Shown here: one piece after another, positions 20,301 through 27,436 of the stretch
Position numbering within the stretch: the stretch's first letter is position 1
How the letters are laid out: the number at the start of each line of letters is the position of its first letter
Assembly: GCF_000508085.1 (NCBI RefSeq)
Contig: NZ_KI669560.1
Coordinates: 1,074,464 to 1,138,463 of the forward strand
DNA length: 64,000 nucleotides
Direction of reading: 5' to 3'
Origin: Sediminibacterium sp. C3
GTDB lineage: Bacteria; Bacteroidota; Bacteroidia; Chitinophagales; Chitinophagaceae
Translations under genes and position numbers: made by a program
The notes under the pieces: model-generated
What the model was told of the DNA's origin: nothing
Databases searched by the model: none
The model's input: the letters and a program-made list of their open reading frames with translations, nothing else

Positions 20301-22062
20301 AGCATTAGAGGTGTTGGCTGGATTCCAAAAAGGTGGATTAGGTAATGATGCAAGTACAGTCAGAAAAAAGCAAGATACTTTTATTAGGAAATACTTCGGA
20401 TGTAATTCATTGGAAAGCTTATTGCAATTATTACAGGATGAACTTCCACCGAATGACCCATTGCTTGTTAAATGGAGGGGTGATGCTATAAAAACTGAAG
20501 AAGACCGCCTGAATGAGGAACAACGTAAAGTTTATGATGCCGAAATAAACCAGCATATTAATGTTATGGCTGGTCCTGGTTCCGGTAAAACACATACATT
20601 GACTCTTCGTGTTGCAAGATTAGTACATCATATTGGGACAAATCCAGAAGAAATTTTAGTGCTGGCATATAACAGAGCAGTTGTTTCTGAATTGAAAGAA
20701 AGGTTAGGCCGCCTATTCAACGACTTGGGTTACGGAAATTTAGCTAAGAGAATCAAGATATTTACCTTTCATGGTTTGGCTAAAAGATATTGCCAAAATG
20801 AAATTAAAGGTCAACCATTTGATGAATGGGAAACAATTTTACTTGATCAACTGAATAATGCTCCTGGGCAAATAATGAATCAATTAGCCCCATTAAAGCA
20901 TATTTTGGTAGATGAATTTCAGGACATTAATAATGTAAGAATTAGGCTTTTAAACAAACTGCATGAATTAACCGATTCTCATTTGTTTATTATAGGCGAC
21001 CCAAATCAAAGCATATATGGCTATGAAAGAATAAAAGAAGGTGGAAGCATGAGCCCTTGGCCATACTATGCTGATTTTAATGAGATATTCAGTCCAACTC
21101 AATTTGAATTGTATGACAATCACCGGTCTTATCCGGCAATTTTGAATTTAGCAAGTCAGATATTGACACTTCCAGAAGAGCACCAGCATTTAATTCCAAG
21201 ACCAACAAGAGTTCCTGATGAGAATTTCATCGCTAATTATGCTCAAATTATAGACAGGACACAGCAAAGGGTTGATTGGTGGGATCAGATTTCAATATTA
21301 ATGCAAGAAAGAGTTGGGCAACGGCCATATAAACAGATAGCAATTCTTTTCAGAACAAACAATGAGGTGTATAGAGGCTTTCAAAAAATAAAAGGACTTA
21401 ATCTTCCCAATATTAGAATCCGTATTCAAGGTAGCTTACCTTATGAGTTCACTCGTATAAGAGAATGTCATGCAGTTATATTGTTCTTGAAATCTAAAAT
21501 AGGTCAACAAATTCCGTTAGATTTCAAACAAACATTTCGTGTATTTATAAACGACCTGATAAACAACAACCAAAATTGGAATCATTTTTACATTAGAGTA
21601 ATTCATGCACTTGTTTTGGAATACTTGGAAGAACAAGATGAAAGTCAGGTATTCGATAATTTATTAGAGTTCATAACCGAATTAACCTATAAGGATGATG
21701 GTCAGTTGTATAAAATATATGAAAAACATTTAGATAGAATTTCGGCTGCAACTCATGAAACGGAAATAGTTTTAACTACAATGCACAAGGTTAAGGGGCT
21801 CGAATTTGATAGCGTTATTATCCCTCCATCATTCTCAAATCTACCTTTAAAAATCAACGACCTGTTAACTCAAGCAGAACTTGATGAACAGTTAGACGAA
21901 GAAAAACGATTGGCATTTGTAGCTTATACAAGAGCAAGGTATCGTTTGCTAATCTTCAAGCATTTCAGAGAAATTGCGTTAGCAAATAATAACCGCTATG
22001 TCATTCCTGAAAATGCAAATGTGGGCCTGGGCATCCCTGTACAGCCGGAAATTAAAAACTAA
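14308..22062 (+). CDS. Giant fusion: cold-shock domain, DEDDh exonuclease, RecQ-type and UvrD-type helicases
   Basis: This single 2584-aa frame has several nucleic-acid modules. A cold-shock/OB domain sits at about 122-190 (GKVKFFDSTKGFGYVH, then DCFIHVS). A DnaQ-like DEDDh exonuclease follows at about 515-625: FDLES (D518, E520), GQNIKEFDLS near 567 and HSAASD near 612, matching ExoI, II and III. A RecQ-like SF2 helicase has Walker A PTGAGKS near 1232, DEAHCISQWGQEFRPDY near 1340 and QEVGRAGRN near 1543. A UvrD/Rep SF1 helicase has AGPGSGKTHT near 2084, DEFQD near 2200, and TMHKVKGLEFD near 2489. All main motifs look intact. It starts 18 nt after pAgo. The likely role is unwinding and degrading invader DNA or RNA found by the system. 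Residues 625-1200 are unassigned. Confidence 0.85.
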   Translation: MELNNILNTENINIEQLQKGLKHIGLNLSRFDGVVEEQVPGLLELFKIAIDIDPKTTTKFTKMDLRSKLEKVLKGQPINNHSNTVAAKEVTEKKIPASDQPKNNHQTSNVNRQPQLASINKKLGKVKFFDSTKGFGYVHSFTDNKDCFIHVSKLITSGIDEDDIVIFETVASRKKPGELDAIKVSNKIPVFIFNKDSSSKSFAYPLLDNQLEKEIALTEKYETGFATVTAHYRASSWRTSVIPSEIIQKAESILFGKAIIVKLLPNLNEYKGTIEWLTSLLQTELKEAEINSIYIDVINNFEQKTIPEINKEIKNIKDISFFKIYLEEKKKTLNKISFVLWAMGEVEKLPNPSKQEEVDIWRFEVLPSLDWKTLQQVLTKLLSEQGPTKQVEESYKYLIGQGWEINSKEELQAVTIFLEAFKTAFPSIPLEETNYRCNANQFYIELYNSGSIKELSEARTKQYIEELKTDDEKAGFIEKLPSDKILSYYFSFPSLSNYQEKYIAGILESEFSKIDFLCFDLESDGEKINEFAWKSRLGVKSESDFKKPEDGIAELVTLINSGSIIIGQNIKEFDLSVLSNHGASPSSDFIWDTLDVEMLLNPERFSYGLKTQHSAASDTELTYRLFKNQLSRIIVSQSNLDAVKELLPSKAIEAINQISSNSNWALLDYEYFVKQSNEFFRPNPTNQNISEQTFNQLTEKLNEEGNKVVIAPEFLWNTLSHQFDLTFYSDNKSLGFCLNKEKIEVTLGDDKLLKAILFRFVDSCISKGLQPYFQHLPIAIRLKLSIEQSTLICDNIDVDFGNINHKPICIKPTDIEILKQYGNQVSDLKVIVVGNELYNLTSKLQLGQDFDFATIFDRLKNEPIWLQMSGGKSFISLEQSHCRQLGITEFPEFVQNIWLEKIGKGKFKVWCNLNFEACINDLPINEAHYIDWVDETFTKTNSFIIRPDARKSGYIAEQKRVNPESLYRKIYWVYQFKLFEGIGNTNNPKVLIVNDELETEKLSAYARRKGYFIPDTKASLARQVELLHTHRSPNKLLIASFLTLDKIISSNYTGPLDFIWDSFLLQEKLQILKGKIPVEFETNEEQKEDDYQADINAVQKDYDLFSLIKLHKPLIDYYYKMLYDNNPDSQLFLCDTRLTDYYGIEKSLNLNAKSVQMWFKEADYDTDKEIAAEFFSSAHENADTDFNIDEAKEILRQIFLIPEEGGVPYPWHDYQHPCLNEILPAKKDLLISLPTGAGKSLLFQGPALFRSAFSCKLSIVISPLRALMQDQVDALWNKGFYSNVEFLSGDKSHVEIRDIYRRISGGEVTLLYITPERFRSRSFENCLLTRLDADSGLEYVVFDEAHCISQWGQEFRPDYLNAGRKVAGYSGVYQMRKLLFSATISEQVFEEISILMPGVVTVEGTEKSYNPVRDHIKMDFKHNVVEDDRLLEVANYLKSGKFNPKLSRAIIFVKSRKKVEECSLIMSDSLKDVFGADCSFAEKVGAFHAGMDAEDRKDTYEKYKTGEILILFATKAFGMGMDIPNIHFVTHYSPPSTFEDFLQEVGRAGRNEKQRLEAGFNNSENPIKTLCLTTNNDFAKLKDQLHESRISWHEVKDIKQVLEEYIARFKPLTPDTEIPVAVPFNLYSNEKGSVNDDLDNKFRIALHWLERLERIKLGYFTITHLEFDSASLNKLAERINKCPDKDCEKVCHAILELLPSDAQSNKVVQLSIASLRSISKLSLENLFTALLKNHAAGILKLLQDVVIVPTKIRLDETNHCKNIYYENEKYPALQVVFSLASKILSSVPSNSSKFFEGEELDDYLKESVNENINFKKLPWTKKDNAEGQTKEYNNYIKDIFKKRSKHAFTIIRLLGKTKHETKMEKVTDGNRKVRIKQSIFNGYHKKEEWSNKITQLEKDCIKLLDYVAKQYFDKNIKNFNWPDIISDLDFKGNVQYLSDLLFILSVLGYSKTGGLLPTGIEIYLTSIENIDETDLQSLDKKIFEEFEETRKVRELKLIALEVLAGFQKGGLGNDASTVRKKQDTFIRKYFGCNSLESLLQLLQDELPPNDPLLVKWRGDAIKTEEDRLNEEQRKVYDAEINQHINVMAGPGSGKTHTLTLRVARLVHHIGTNPEEILVLAYNRAVVSELKERLGRLFNDLGYGNLAKRIKIFTFHGLAKRYCQNEIKGQPFDEWETILLDQLNNAPGQIMNQLAPLKHILVDEFQDINNVRIRLLNKLHELTDSHLFIIGDPNQSIYGYERIKEGGSMSPWPYYADFNEIFSPTQFELYDNHRSYPAILNLASQILTLPEEHQHLIPRPTRVPDENFIANYAQIIDRTQQRVDWWDQISILMQERVGQRPYKQIAILFRTNNEVYRGFQKIKGLNLPNIRIRIQGSLPYEFTRIRECHAVILFLKSKIGQQIPLDFKQTFRVFINDLINNNQNWNHFYIRVIHALVLEYLEEQDESQVFDNLLEFITELTYKDDGQLYKIYEKHLDRISAATHETEIVLTTMHKVKGLEFDSVIIPPSFSNLPLKINDLLTQAELDEQLDEEKRLAFVAYTRARYRLLIFKHFREIALANNNRYVIPENANVGLGIPVQPEIKN

Positions 22063-22166
22063 AAATAGGCTGGGCTGCTAAAGCATTTAATTTTAATGGC
22101 GGTGTAAACAGTTATATTAATACTTCGGTCAAAAGTGGTGATTTTGTTTTTGTAAGAAGGAGAGTT

Positions 22167-22445
22167 GTGCCATACAACGGCACACAATTCATTGTTCATG
22201 AACTGCTAAAGGAAAACACAACAAGACCCATCGGAGAATTAGCGGGTAACGCCAATATTGTCAGAGACCACCAAACTGTTTCAGGATTTGTTGTGAACGA
22301 AGTGGTGGTTTGGTCATATGAGGACACTTGCAAATTCGATTCAGAGAATGATACAAATTTTGCAAGAGATTGGTGTCAGGAAGCAAGGAATCAAGGTTAC
22401 ATTTATTTGGTAGATTTTGCTGGCTTTGGTGTTCCGGCTGATTGA
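22167..22445 (+). CDS. Short hypothetical frame, possibly a 5'-truncated remnant
   Basis: The frame ending at 22445 has only a GTG (22167) as a plausible start, preceded by a good AAGGAGAG that is too close to act as a ribosome site. The same frame stays open upstream to 22056, just inside the end of the helicase gene, and reads like protein (GWAAKAFNFNGGVNSYINT) but without ATG. This suggests that the 3' part of a larger gene was left behind by a rearrangement between the helicase and McrB. The visible 92 residues end in ARDWCQEARNQGYIYLVDFAGFG; I do not recognise the family. Confidence 0.4.
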   Translation: MPYNGTQFIVHELLKENTTRPIGELAGNANIVRDHQTVSGFVVNEVVVWSYEDTCKFDSENDTNFARDWCQEARNQGYIYLVDFAGFGVPAD

Positions 22446-22486
22446 TTGGTAGGGTAAATATGATTTCAGAAATAGTACGTAACATA

Positions 22487-22503
22487 ATTTGCTTTTTGCA
22501 AAT
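22487..22503. promoter_or_regulatory. Perfect inverted repeat upstream of mcrB
   Basis: ATTTGC and GCAAAT, separated by TTTTT, lie 20 nt before the mcrB start. It may be an operator or processing site for the McrBC unit, which is set apart from the upstream operon by a gap of about 460 nt holding the hypothetical frame. No clear TAnnTTTG box was seen next to it. Confidence 0.35.
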
Positions 22504-22522
22504 AGAGATAAAAAAATAAAAT

Positions 22523-24283
22523 ATGAAAGTAAATTCGGCATTGCCAGTGTATGATTTATACACACAGTTCATTGAAACTTGCATCCTTCAAGGGAATAGC
22601 TTATTAACTGATGATAAGGACATTTTTACCATTGCAGTTGCTGATGAGGTTATTGATAGGTTTATTACCAAAGGCTTGGTAGGTGGAGATAACTTTGAAA
22701 CTAAAATTCGCAAACAATTTGATGGTGCAGATTACAAAACCCTTTTATTCTTTGCCCATGCAAATTGGCTTTGGGCAATGTCTCCAAGTGACATAACTCA
22801 ATGGAGGAAACAGCAGGTAGTTAAGGACGTGATGAATGATCAGGGCATTGTCTTGCATCAGGATAAATTTCCAGCTCAGGGTTTTGGTTCGGCAGGTCAA
22901 TGGCACCGGCAAAATAAACATGCTGAAATTACTTTCATCATATTTCTGATTAAGCAATTGCTTTTGTCAAAGGAAGCCGGTAATTTAAAAACAGTTGAAG
23001 ATGCTAATACCATTGCGGAAAAGATATGTTTGAAGTGCAAATACGATTGGGATGGCGATAAGGAATTTATTGATGAAGCAATTTGGAAAGCAATTCCGGA
23101 AGGAAAACTTGCGATGTATAATATTTTGCCTCATTTATGTAATCCGGCACATTACGAGCCAATAGCATCAGAGAATCATAAGCATAGAATTATTAATACA
23201 TTTCACAGTCTACTGTCTGATGCTCCAAAAGAAATAATGGACGGTAATACAGACCAGAAGATATTAGCCATTCGACAAAAAATTGCCGAATACTGGGGTG
23301 TACCAGATTTTAGTTTTTATGATGATGAATTAATAGAGATATGGAATTATTATAGCGGAATTTCTGACTTCGATGCTTTTCAAGCAATTCAATATAAGAA
23401 GGCTATTATATTTTATGGTCCTCCAGGCACGAGTAAAACACACTCAGCTGAGCAATTGGCTACCAACTTGATATATCAGCATTATTTTGCAAAACCAGAG
23501 AATGTAAGGGCTTACTTTAAGGATAACCCGGAAATTAAAAAAGAACGTATCCATCATCTACAATTGCATCCAAATTACACCTACGAAGATTTTATTGGCG
23601 GTACGCAGTTTAAAGACGGGAATACAATTAAGCAGGAAGGTTATTTATTAAAACTGTTAGAAAAGGTAAGAAAAGATGATTACCCAAATGTTTTGATCTT
23701 GGATGAAATAAATCGTGTTGATTTATCGCGTTTGTTTGGTGAACTGTTCTCAGCTTTAGAAAAAAGAGAAACAGATATTGCAACATCAGTCGGTGATTTC
23801 ATCATCAATGTTCCGAAAAATCTGTATGTCATTGGTACTATGAATGAAATTGACTTTTCATTAGAAAGGCTTGATTTTGCTTTGAGAAGAAGGTTTGTTT
23901 GGTTTTTCTTTGGATACAATCAGGATACATTAAAAAATATACTTAGGCAAAAACGCACTGCATCAGGTAGCAATATTAAGGATGAGGAAATTGAGGAGTA
24001 TATCGCAAAATGCACAGCTCTAAATATAGCAATTGAAGGCATTGAAGAGTTGGGGAAACAATATCAAATTGGGCACACATTTTTTGCAGAGATTGTAGAT
24101 ATTCATGAATCATTCAGAGACTTAGAGGGATTCCCCCGACTTAAACTATTGCGTAAAAACGCATCGGTAAAAGTTCTTTGGGATATATCAATTAAGCCAA
24201 TGTTGGAAGCATTTTTAGGGAATATGGACAGGGCTACAAAAGAAGAGCATATTAATAAATTAGCTCTAATACTATTGCCATAA
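22523..24283 (+). CDS. mcrB: McrB-like AAA+ GTPase subunit of a modification-dependent restriction enzyme
   Basis: This 586-aa protein has a variable N-terminal half (about 1-280) where McrB proteins carry their DNA-recognition domain. An AAA+ motor follows: Walker A GPPGTSKT near 299, FIGGTQFKDG, Walker B VLILDEINRVDLSRLFGEL, and the McrB-type signature MNEIDFSLERLDFALRRRF near 440. McrB translocates on DNA by GTP hydrolysis and activates the McrC nuclease when modified cytosine or another modification is met. Because the recognition half is not a known type, the modification sensed is unknown. The stop overlaps the mcrC start by one base (TAATG). Confidence 0.85.
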   Translation: MKVNSALPVYDLYTQFIETCILQGNSLLTDDKDIFTIAVADEVIDRFITKGLVGGDNFETKIRKQFDGADYKTLLFFAHANWLWAMSPSDITQWRKQQVVKDVMNDQGIVLHQDKFPAQGFGSAGQWHRQNKHAEITFIIFLIKQLLLSKEAGNLKTVEDANTIAEKICLKCKYDWDGDKEFIDEAIWKAIPEGKLAMYNILPHLCNPAHYEPIASENHKHRIINTFHSLLSDAPKEIMDGNTDQKILAIRQKIAEYWGVPDFSFYDDELIEIWNYYSGISDFDAFQAIQYKKAIIFYGPPGTSKTHSAEQLATNLIYQHYFAKPENVRAYFKDNPEIKKERIHHLQLHPNYTYEDFIGGTQFKDGNTIKQEGYLLKLLEKVRKDDYPNVLILDEINRVDLSRLFGELFSALEKRETDIATSVGDFIINVPKNLYVIGTMNEIDFSLERLDFALRRRFVWFFFGYNQDTLKNILRQKRTASGSNIKDEEIEEYIAKCTALNIAIEGIEELGKQYQIGHTFFAEIVDIHESFRDLEGFPRLKLLRKNASVKVLWDISIKPMLEAFLGNMDRATKEEHINKLALILLP

Positions 24284-25650
24284 TGCAAGTAAATGACTGC
24301 ATAAATATTGAAACAAAAGATTGCAGCTTGCTGCAAATTTCTTCTGAACATTTGGAAGCTATAAAGTCATTCAATACAAATGCTGTGGCATTTAATTGTT
24401 TTAATTTTAAAGCAAATCCATACTCAGAAGAAAGTACTTCTTTACTTGAATATGACTACAAAAATAATTCATGGTGGTCAAGTAGGTATATAGGTGAGGC
24501 AAACTTTAAACACAATGGTCAGGAATATAAATTGACAATTCAGCCAAGATTTGGTGAATTATTTTTATTTAGGATGTTCGAAGAAATATATAACATTCGT
24601 CTTACACATTCAACAAATAAAATTACTAAGTCAACCGATATTCAGTTTTTAATTCGCAAGGTCATTTCATTTATTTGGGTTCAACTTTTAGCAAATGCAA
24701 ATAAGCATGGTGTGCCAAAGAGAAATGTTACACGTTCTTATCAAGGTTCAAAAATCAAAGGTAAAATTGACATCACAAAAACGATTCAGTCTTTGACAAA
24801 ACTGAATTTAATAACATCATCATACAAGGAGAAAGCAGTTGATTCCACAATTTCGAGCATCATTTTACGGGCGTACAAAATACTTAAATCAGATTATGGA
24901 TTAGACAGTATAAACTTACCCGACAATGCACAAGATGCGTTGAATGATTTGTTTATAGAAACCAAAGATGTAAGTAATATAAGTAGTCATCAATACAAGA
25001 ATATAGTTTACAAGGATATATATGTTTCTTTTAAGCCATTAGTCGATTTCTCCTGGGATATAATTCAAAGGAAAAATATTCTAAATCAAGAAAAGAATAA
25101 TAAGCAAAATAAAGGGTTTAGCTTTTTTATTGACATGGCAGAGGTTTGGGAATTATATCTTAAATCGCTTTTGAAGAAGAAATTGCAACCGCAAGGTTGG
25201 AAACAGATAGATGCTAATCATTTTATTTACAAGGATAAATTTTACCGTAGAAGTATTATCCCGGACATTGTTTTATTGAACGGTAATAAAAGTATTGTAT
25301 TAGATGCTAAGTATAAGCGAATGTATTTTTTTGGAACAGAGTTAGATCGAACTGATTTTTTTCAAATACACACCTATTCTGGCTTTTATTCAATAAACAG
25401 TAATTTAATCACAGCTGGTTTATTATATCCGATTACTTCAAAAGCAGATAGCACAAAGTTGTTATCTCATCATTCTAAAGGACTTTTTGGAGAATCGACT
25501 TCTAACACAAATTTTGTTGTAGATGGTATTGATATTTCATTCTTAAATGAAGACTCAATTTCTCATGATGATAAAATGGTTTTAATGAAGGAAAAGGAAA
25601 CCGAGTTTATTGATCGCATTTCAGTAACATTAAGCGAAGTCATTAATTAG
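24283..25650 (+). CDS. mcrC: McrC-like nuclease subunit
   Basis: This 455-aa protein is coupled to mcrB by a TAATG overlap. The N-terminal domain (about 1-130) is the McrB-contacting part seen in McrC proteins (for example the run from WWSSRYIGEANF to the LTIQPRFGELFLFRM strand). The C-terminal PD-(D/E)xK nuclease core is visible as IIPDIVLL (D328) followed by VLDAKYK (D341, K343). Cleavage needs McrB. Together the pair gives a type IV restriction enzyme against modified phage DNA, complementing the methylation-based BREX-like system upstream. It is the last gene before the hairpin-rich non-coding region. Confidence 0.85.
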   Translation: MQVNDCINIETKDCSLLQISSEHLEAIKSFNTNAVAFNCFNFKANPYSEESTSLLEYDYKNNSWWSSRYIGEANFKHNGQEYKLTIQPRFGELFLFRMFEEIYNIRLTHSTNKITKSTDIQFLIRKVISFIWVQLLANANKHGVPKRNVTRSYQGSKIKGKIDITKTIQSLTKLNLITSSYKEKAVDSTISSIILRAYKILKSDYGLDSINLPDNAQDALNDLFIETKDVSNISSHQYKNIVYKDIYVSFKPLVDFSWDIIQRKNILNQEKNNKQNKGFSFFIDMAEVWELYLKSLLKKKLQPQGWKQIDANHFIYKDKFYRRSIIPDIVLLNGNKSIVLDAKYKRMYFFGTELDRTDFFQIHTYSGFYSINSNLITAGLLYPITSKADSTKLLSHHSKGLFGESTSNTNFVVDGIDISFLNEDSISHDDKMVLMKEKETEFIDRISVTLSEVIN

Positions 25651-25696
25651 GCATTTTAGTTCCTTTAAGACATTCTCCCCCCAGCCAGCCCACAAG

Positions 25697-25712
25697 CACT
25701 GCTTATGCAGTG
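25697..25712. repeat. Small perfect hairpin
   Basis: CACTGC and GCAGTG flank a TTAT loop, 47 nt after the mcrC stop. There is no T-run after it, so it is not a typical intrinsic terminator. Confidence 0.45.
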
Positions 25713-25770
25713 GCTAACACACAAAGCCAACGCTTCCACTGCATCTATGGTGTTGCCGCCATTTTTAACT

Positions 25771-25876
25771 GTCATACTTTTTGTGGCTATGCTCCCCACG
25801 CTTTTGGCACATTGCCTGTTCCGCTTCGCTACACAGCCAAAGAGCCAAGCCAACCCAAGCATAGCAACAAAAAGAC
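25771..25876. repeat. Long imperfect inverted repeat
   Basis: The arm at 25771-25791 (GTC, ATAC, then TTTTTGTGGCTATG) pairs with CATAGCAACAAAAAGAC at 25860-25876, with four unpaired bases and one mismatch. Inside the loop, GCTTTTGGC and GCCAAAGAGC can form a further stem, so the whole could be a branched structure. Confidence 0.5.
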
Positions 25877-25923
25877 GCTGCACTCCAACCACCACCACCG
25901 TTTCGCTTATGCCAGTATAAAAA

Positions 25924-26047
25924 TTGGCGGAAGCATACTTAAACATAATGCGGTCTTATGTGTTCGCTTCGCACAGCCACCCATCGCTTATGCAAGCATC
26001 CCACCGCAGTGGCTGTCACATAAGTCGCCATTATGTTAAGTAGCCAA
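25924..26047. repeat. Long imperfect inverted repeat, arms about 45-55 nt
   Basis: The left arm (25924-25980) carries in order TTGGC, TACTTAAACATAATG, CTTATGTG and CAGCCAC. The right arm (26009-26047) carries GTGGCTG, CACATAAG, CATTATGTTAAGTA and GCCAA in matching reverse order. Two short unpaired inserts (GGAAGCA and TTCGCTTCG-like) lie in the left arm. Such a long match is very unlikely by chance. Confidence 0.65.
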
Positions 26048-26055
26048 CACCATAG

Positions 26056-26076
26056 CATCCCGTGAAAAACGGGATG
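26056..26076. repeat. Perfect 7-bp hairpin
   Basis: CATCCCG (26056-26062) pairs with CGGGATG (26070-26076) around an A-rich loop. It directly follows the long inverted repeat at 25924-26047. Confidence 0.5.
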
Positions 26077-26369
26077 AAGCCGTGCTTTTTGCCACCGCAC
26101 CCCCCAAGAGCCACACACCCCTCCACCCTTTCAATGGTGCAGCAAAAAATAAAGCATGATTTGTTTAATGGCCATGTGCTTGCGGTAGGTTCATTCACTT
26201 CATCTCCATTCCGTTCAGGCGTTCCGTTCATTCCGCTTCGCTTCATTCTCTACACTATCCTTCACTACATTCCGCCTACGTTCATTTCACCAACCTCAGC
26301 ACCGCACAGCAAAAGCAATTCCTTCTCTGCATTCCGCAAAGCCATCACACAGGCTTTCCGTGTCTTGGC

Positions 26370-26410
26370 GTCCCGATAGCCCAAGCACAAAGCCATCCCA
26401 CAATCGGGAC
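26370..26410. repeat. Inverted repeat with perfect 8-bp arms
   Basis: GTCCCGAT (26370-26377) pairs with ATCGGGAC (26403-26410). Outside them GGCTTTCC...TTGGC and GCCACTCCAAGCC may extend the stem imperfectly. Confidence 0.45.
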
Positions 26411-26680
26411 TGCTCATGCCACTCCAAGCCACCAACCCGGTTTGCTCCATTCCGTTCAGTCATTGCATTTGCTCTTGACCCACCGCACGATTGAAAGCGG
26501 TATGCTTTATTTTTTCCTGCGAAGTGTTTACCCCAGCCGACCCTCGAAAGACATCTCCGTTCCAATTGAAATTTAATAGCGATTGATAAGCATTGTAGAA
26601 ATACAATTCGGATTTCCTTTTTGTAAAGAAGAATAGAAATTGAAAAGATGATCCTGAAAAAAATAAAAATAAAAAGTGCA

Positions 26681-26840
26681 GCAAAGGTAGGTGGCTGGCA
26701 CAGGCCAACGCTTGAAAAAAACCAAAAGACTACGGCATAATGAAAGGCAAATAATCTGTTTATTTTTTTATTGGTATTTGCCTTTCACCCTTCGGGACTT
26801 ATTCCGTTTCCTTTTGGTTTTTTAGCCACGCCACCTCTGC
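26681..26840. repeat. Nested long inverted repeat, copy 1 of a related pair
   Basis: Three nested stems are visible. The outer stem pairs AGGTGGCTGGC (26689-26699) with GCCACGCCACCT (26825-26836), one bulge. The middle stem pairs ACCAAAAGACTACGGCATAA (26721-26740, plus six A) with TTATTCCGTTTCCTTTTGGT (26799-26818, plus T-run). The inner stem pairs TGAAAGGCAAATA (26741-26753) perfectly with TATTTGCCTTTCA (26775-26787). A CCCTTCGGG mini-hairpin sits between. The middle stem recurs exactly at 27477-27554. Confidence 0.7.
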
Positions 26841-26959
26841 GATTGCTTTCTTTTTTTTTCTGTTTTTTTTCTTTGTCAAATTATATATGTGTTGCGTAGC
26901 GTAAGCGAAGCAAGCGGTTGGCAAGGGCAAAAGCAGATACAAACTTAAAAGCGAGTATT

Positions 26960-27388
26960 ATGCACAGTCCAAAAATTCACTCATTCAATCCAAAAAATCA
27001 AAGCACCAGTTTTGAATTTTACATTCTCTCAAAAGGTTTAAATAGTGGTAAGCCACTAACTGCACCTTGTCCAAATTCGTTTGTTTGCACTTGCAACAGT
27101 CAGGAGCAAAAAGATTTTTACTACTGGTTGCTTTTCGGTTTGTGGAAGGCAAAATATTTTCATCAGTTCCTTACTGGTTCCGTTATTCCATTCCTTCGTA
27201 TATCAGATTTGAAAAATGAAGTTTGCATACAAGCCGAGAAGGTGGGCAGGCAAAAAGAGGAATATAAAAGCACCGTTGATAAAATCAAACTACTGGAAGA
27301 AAAGGAAAAAGCCATCAGGCAAAATCTGGCATTAATCAACGACCTGAAAAGAGCAATGATTTACCGCCACCTAAAAAGCAAAATGTAG
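26960..27388 (+). CDS. Conserved-looking hypothetical protein, possibly DUF6943-like
   Basis: ATG 26960 gives 142 residues; a longer frame from 26918 reads through hairpin-flank sequence and is not favoured. The N-terminal half has aromatic-rich segments (SFEFYILSKGLN, then KDFYYWLLFGLWKAKYFHQFLTGSVIPFLRI). The C-terminal half is a charged coiled coil (about 80-142). I recall similar proteins, named DUF6943, in Bacteroidota mobile elements, but this assignment is from memory and unproven. The gene lies alone between two copies of the same nested inverted repeat, with no operon partner. Confidence 0.6.
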   Translation: MHSPKIHSFNPKNQSTSFEFYILSKGLNSGKPLTAPCPNSFVCTCNSQEQKDFYYWLLFGLWKAKYFHQFLTGSVIPFLRISDLKNEVCIQAEKVGRQKEEYKSTVDKIKLLEEKEKAIRQNLALINDLKRAMIYRHLKSKM

Positions 27389-27436
27389 GGCAGCCCTCTA
27401 CATGTGGCTACTCGTTGCATAAATAAATTTTAATGT

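Larger units (their letters stand above)
25651..26959. other. Non-coding, hairpin-rich region after mcrC
   Basis: About 1.3 kb without a convincing gene. Frames exist on both strands, but they consist of low-complexity residues, overlap one another and lack start signals. The DNA is richer in C and G than its surroundings, with many CGCTTCGC-, ATTCCG- and CCACCGCA-like words. It contains a series of long imperfect inverted repeats listed separately. The region may encode a large structured RNA, or be a replication or recombination site, or decayed DNA; sequence alone does not decide. Confidence 0.5.

Noticed and set aside
25665..26565. Several open frames on both strands in the region after mcrC (for example 25705-25920, 25710-26039, 26062-26379, 26296-26565)
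   Set aside because: They overlap each other in different frames, give low-complexity Thr/Pro/His/Ser-rich translations, lack start signals, and coincide with long inverted repeats. Non-coding structure explains them better.
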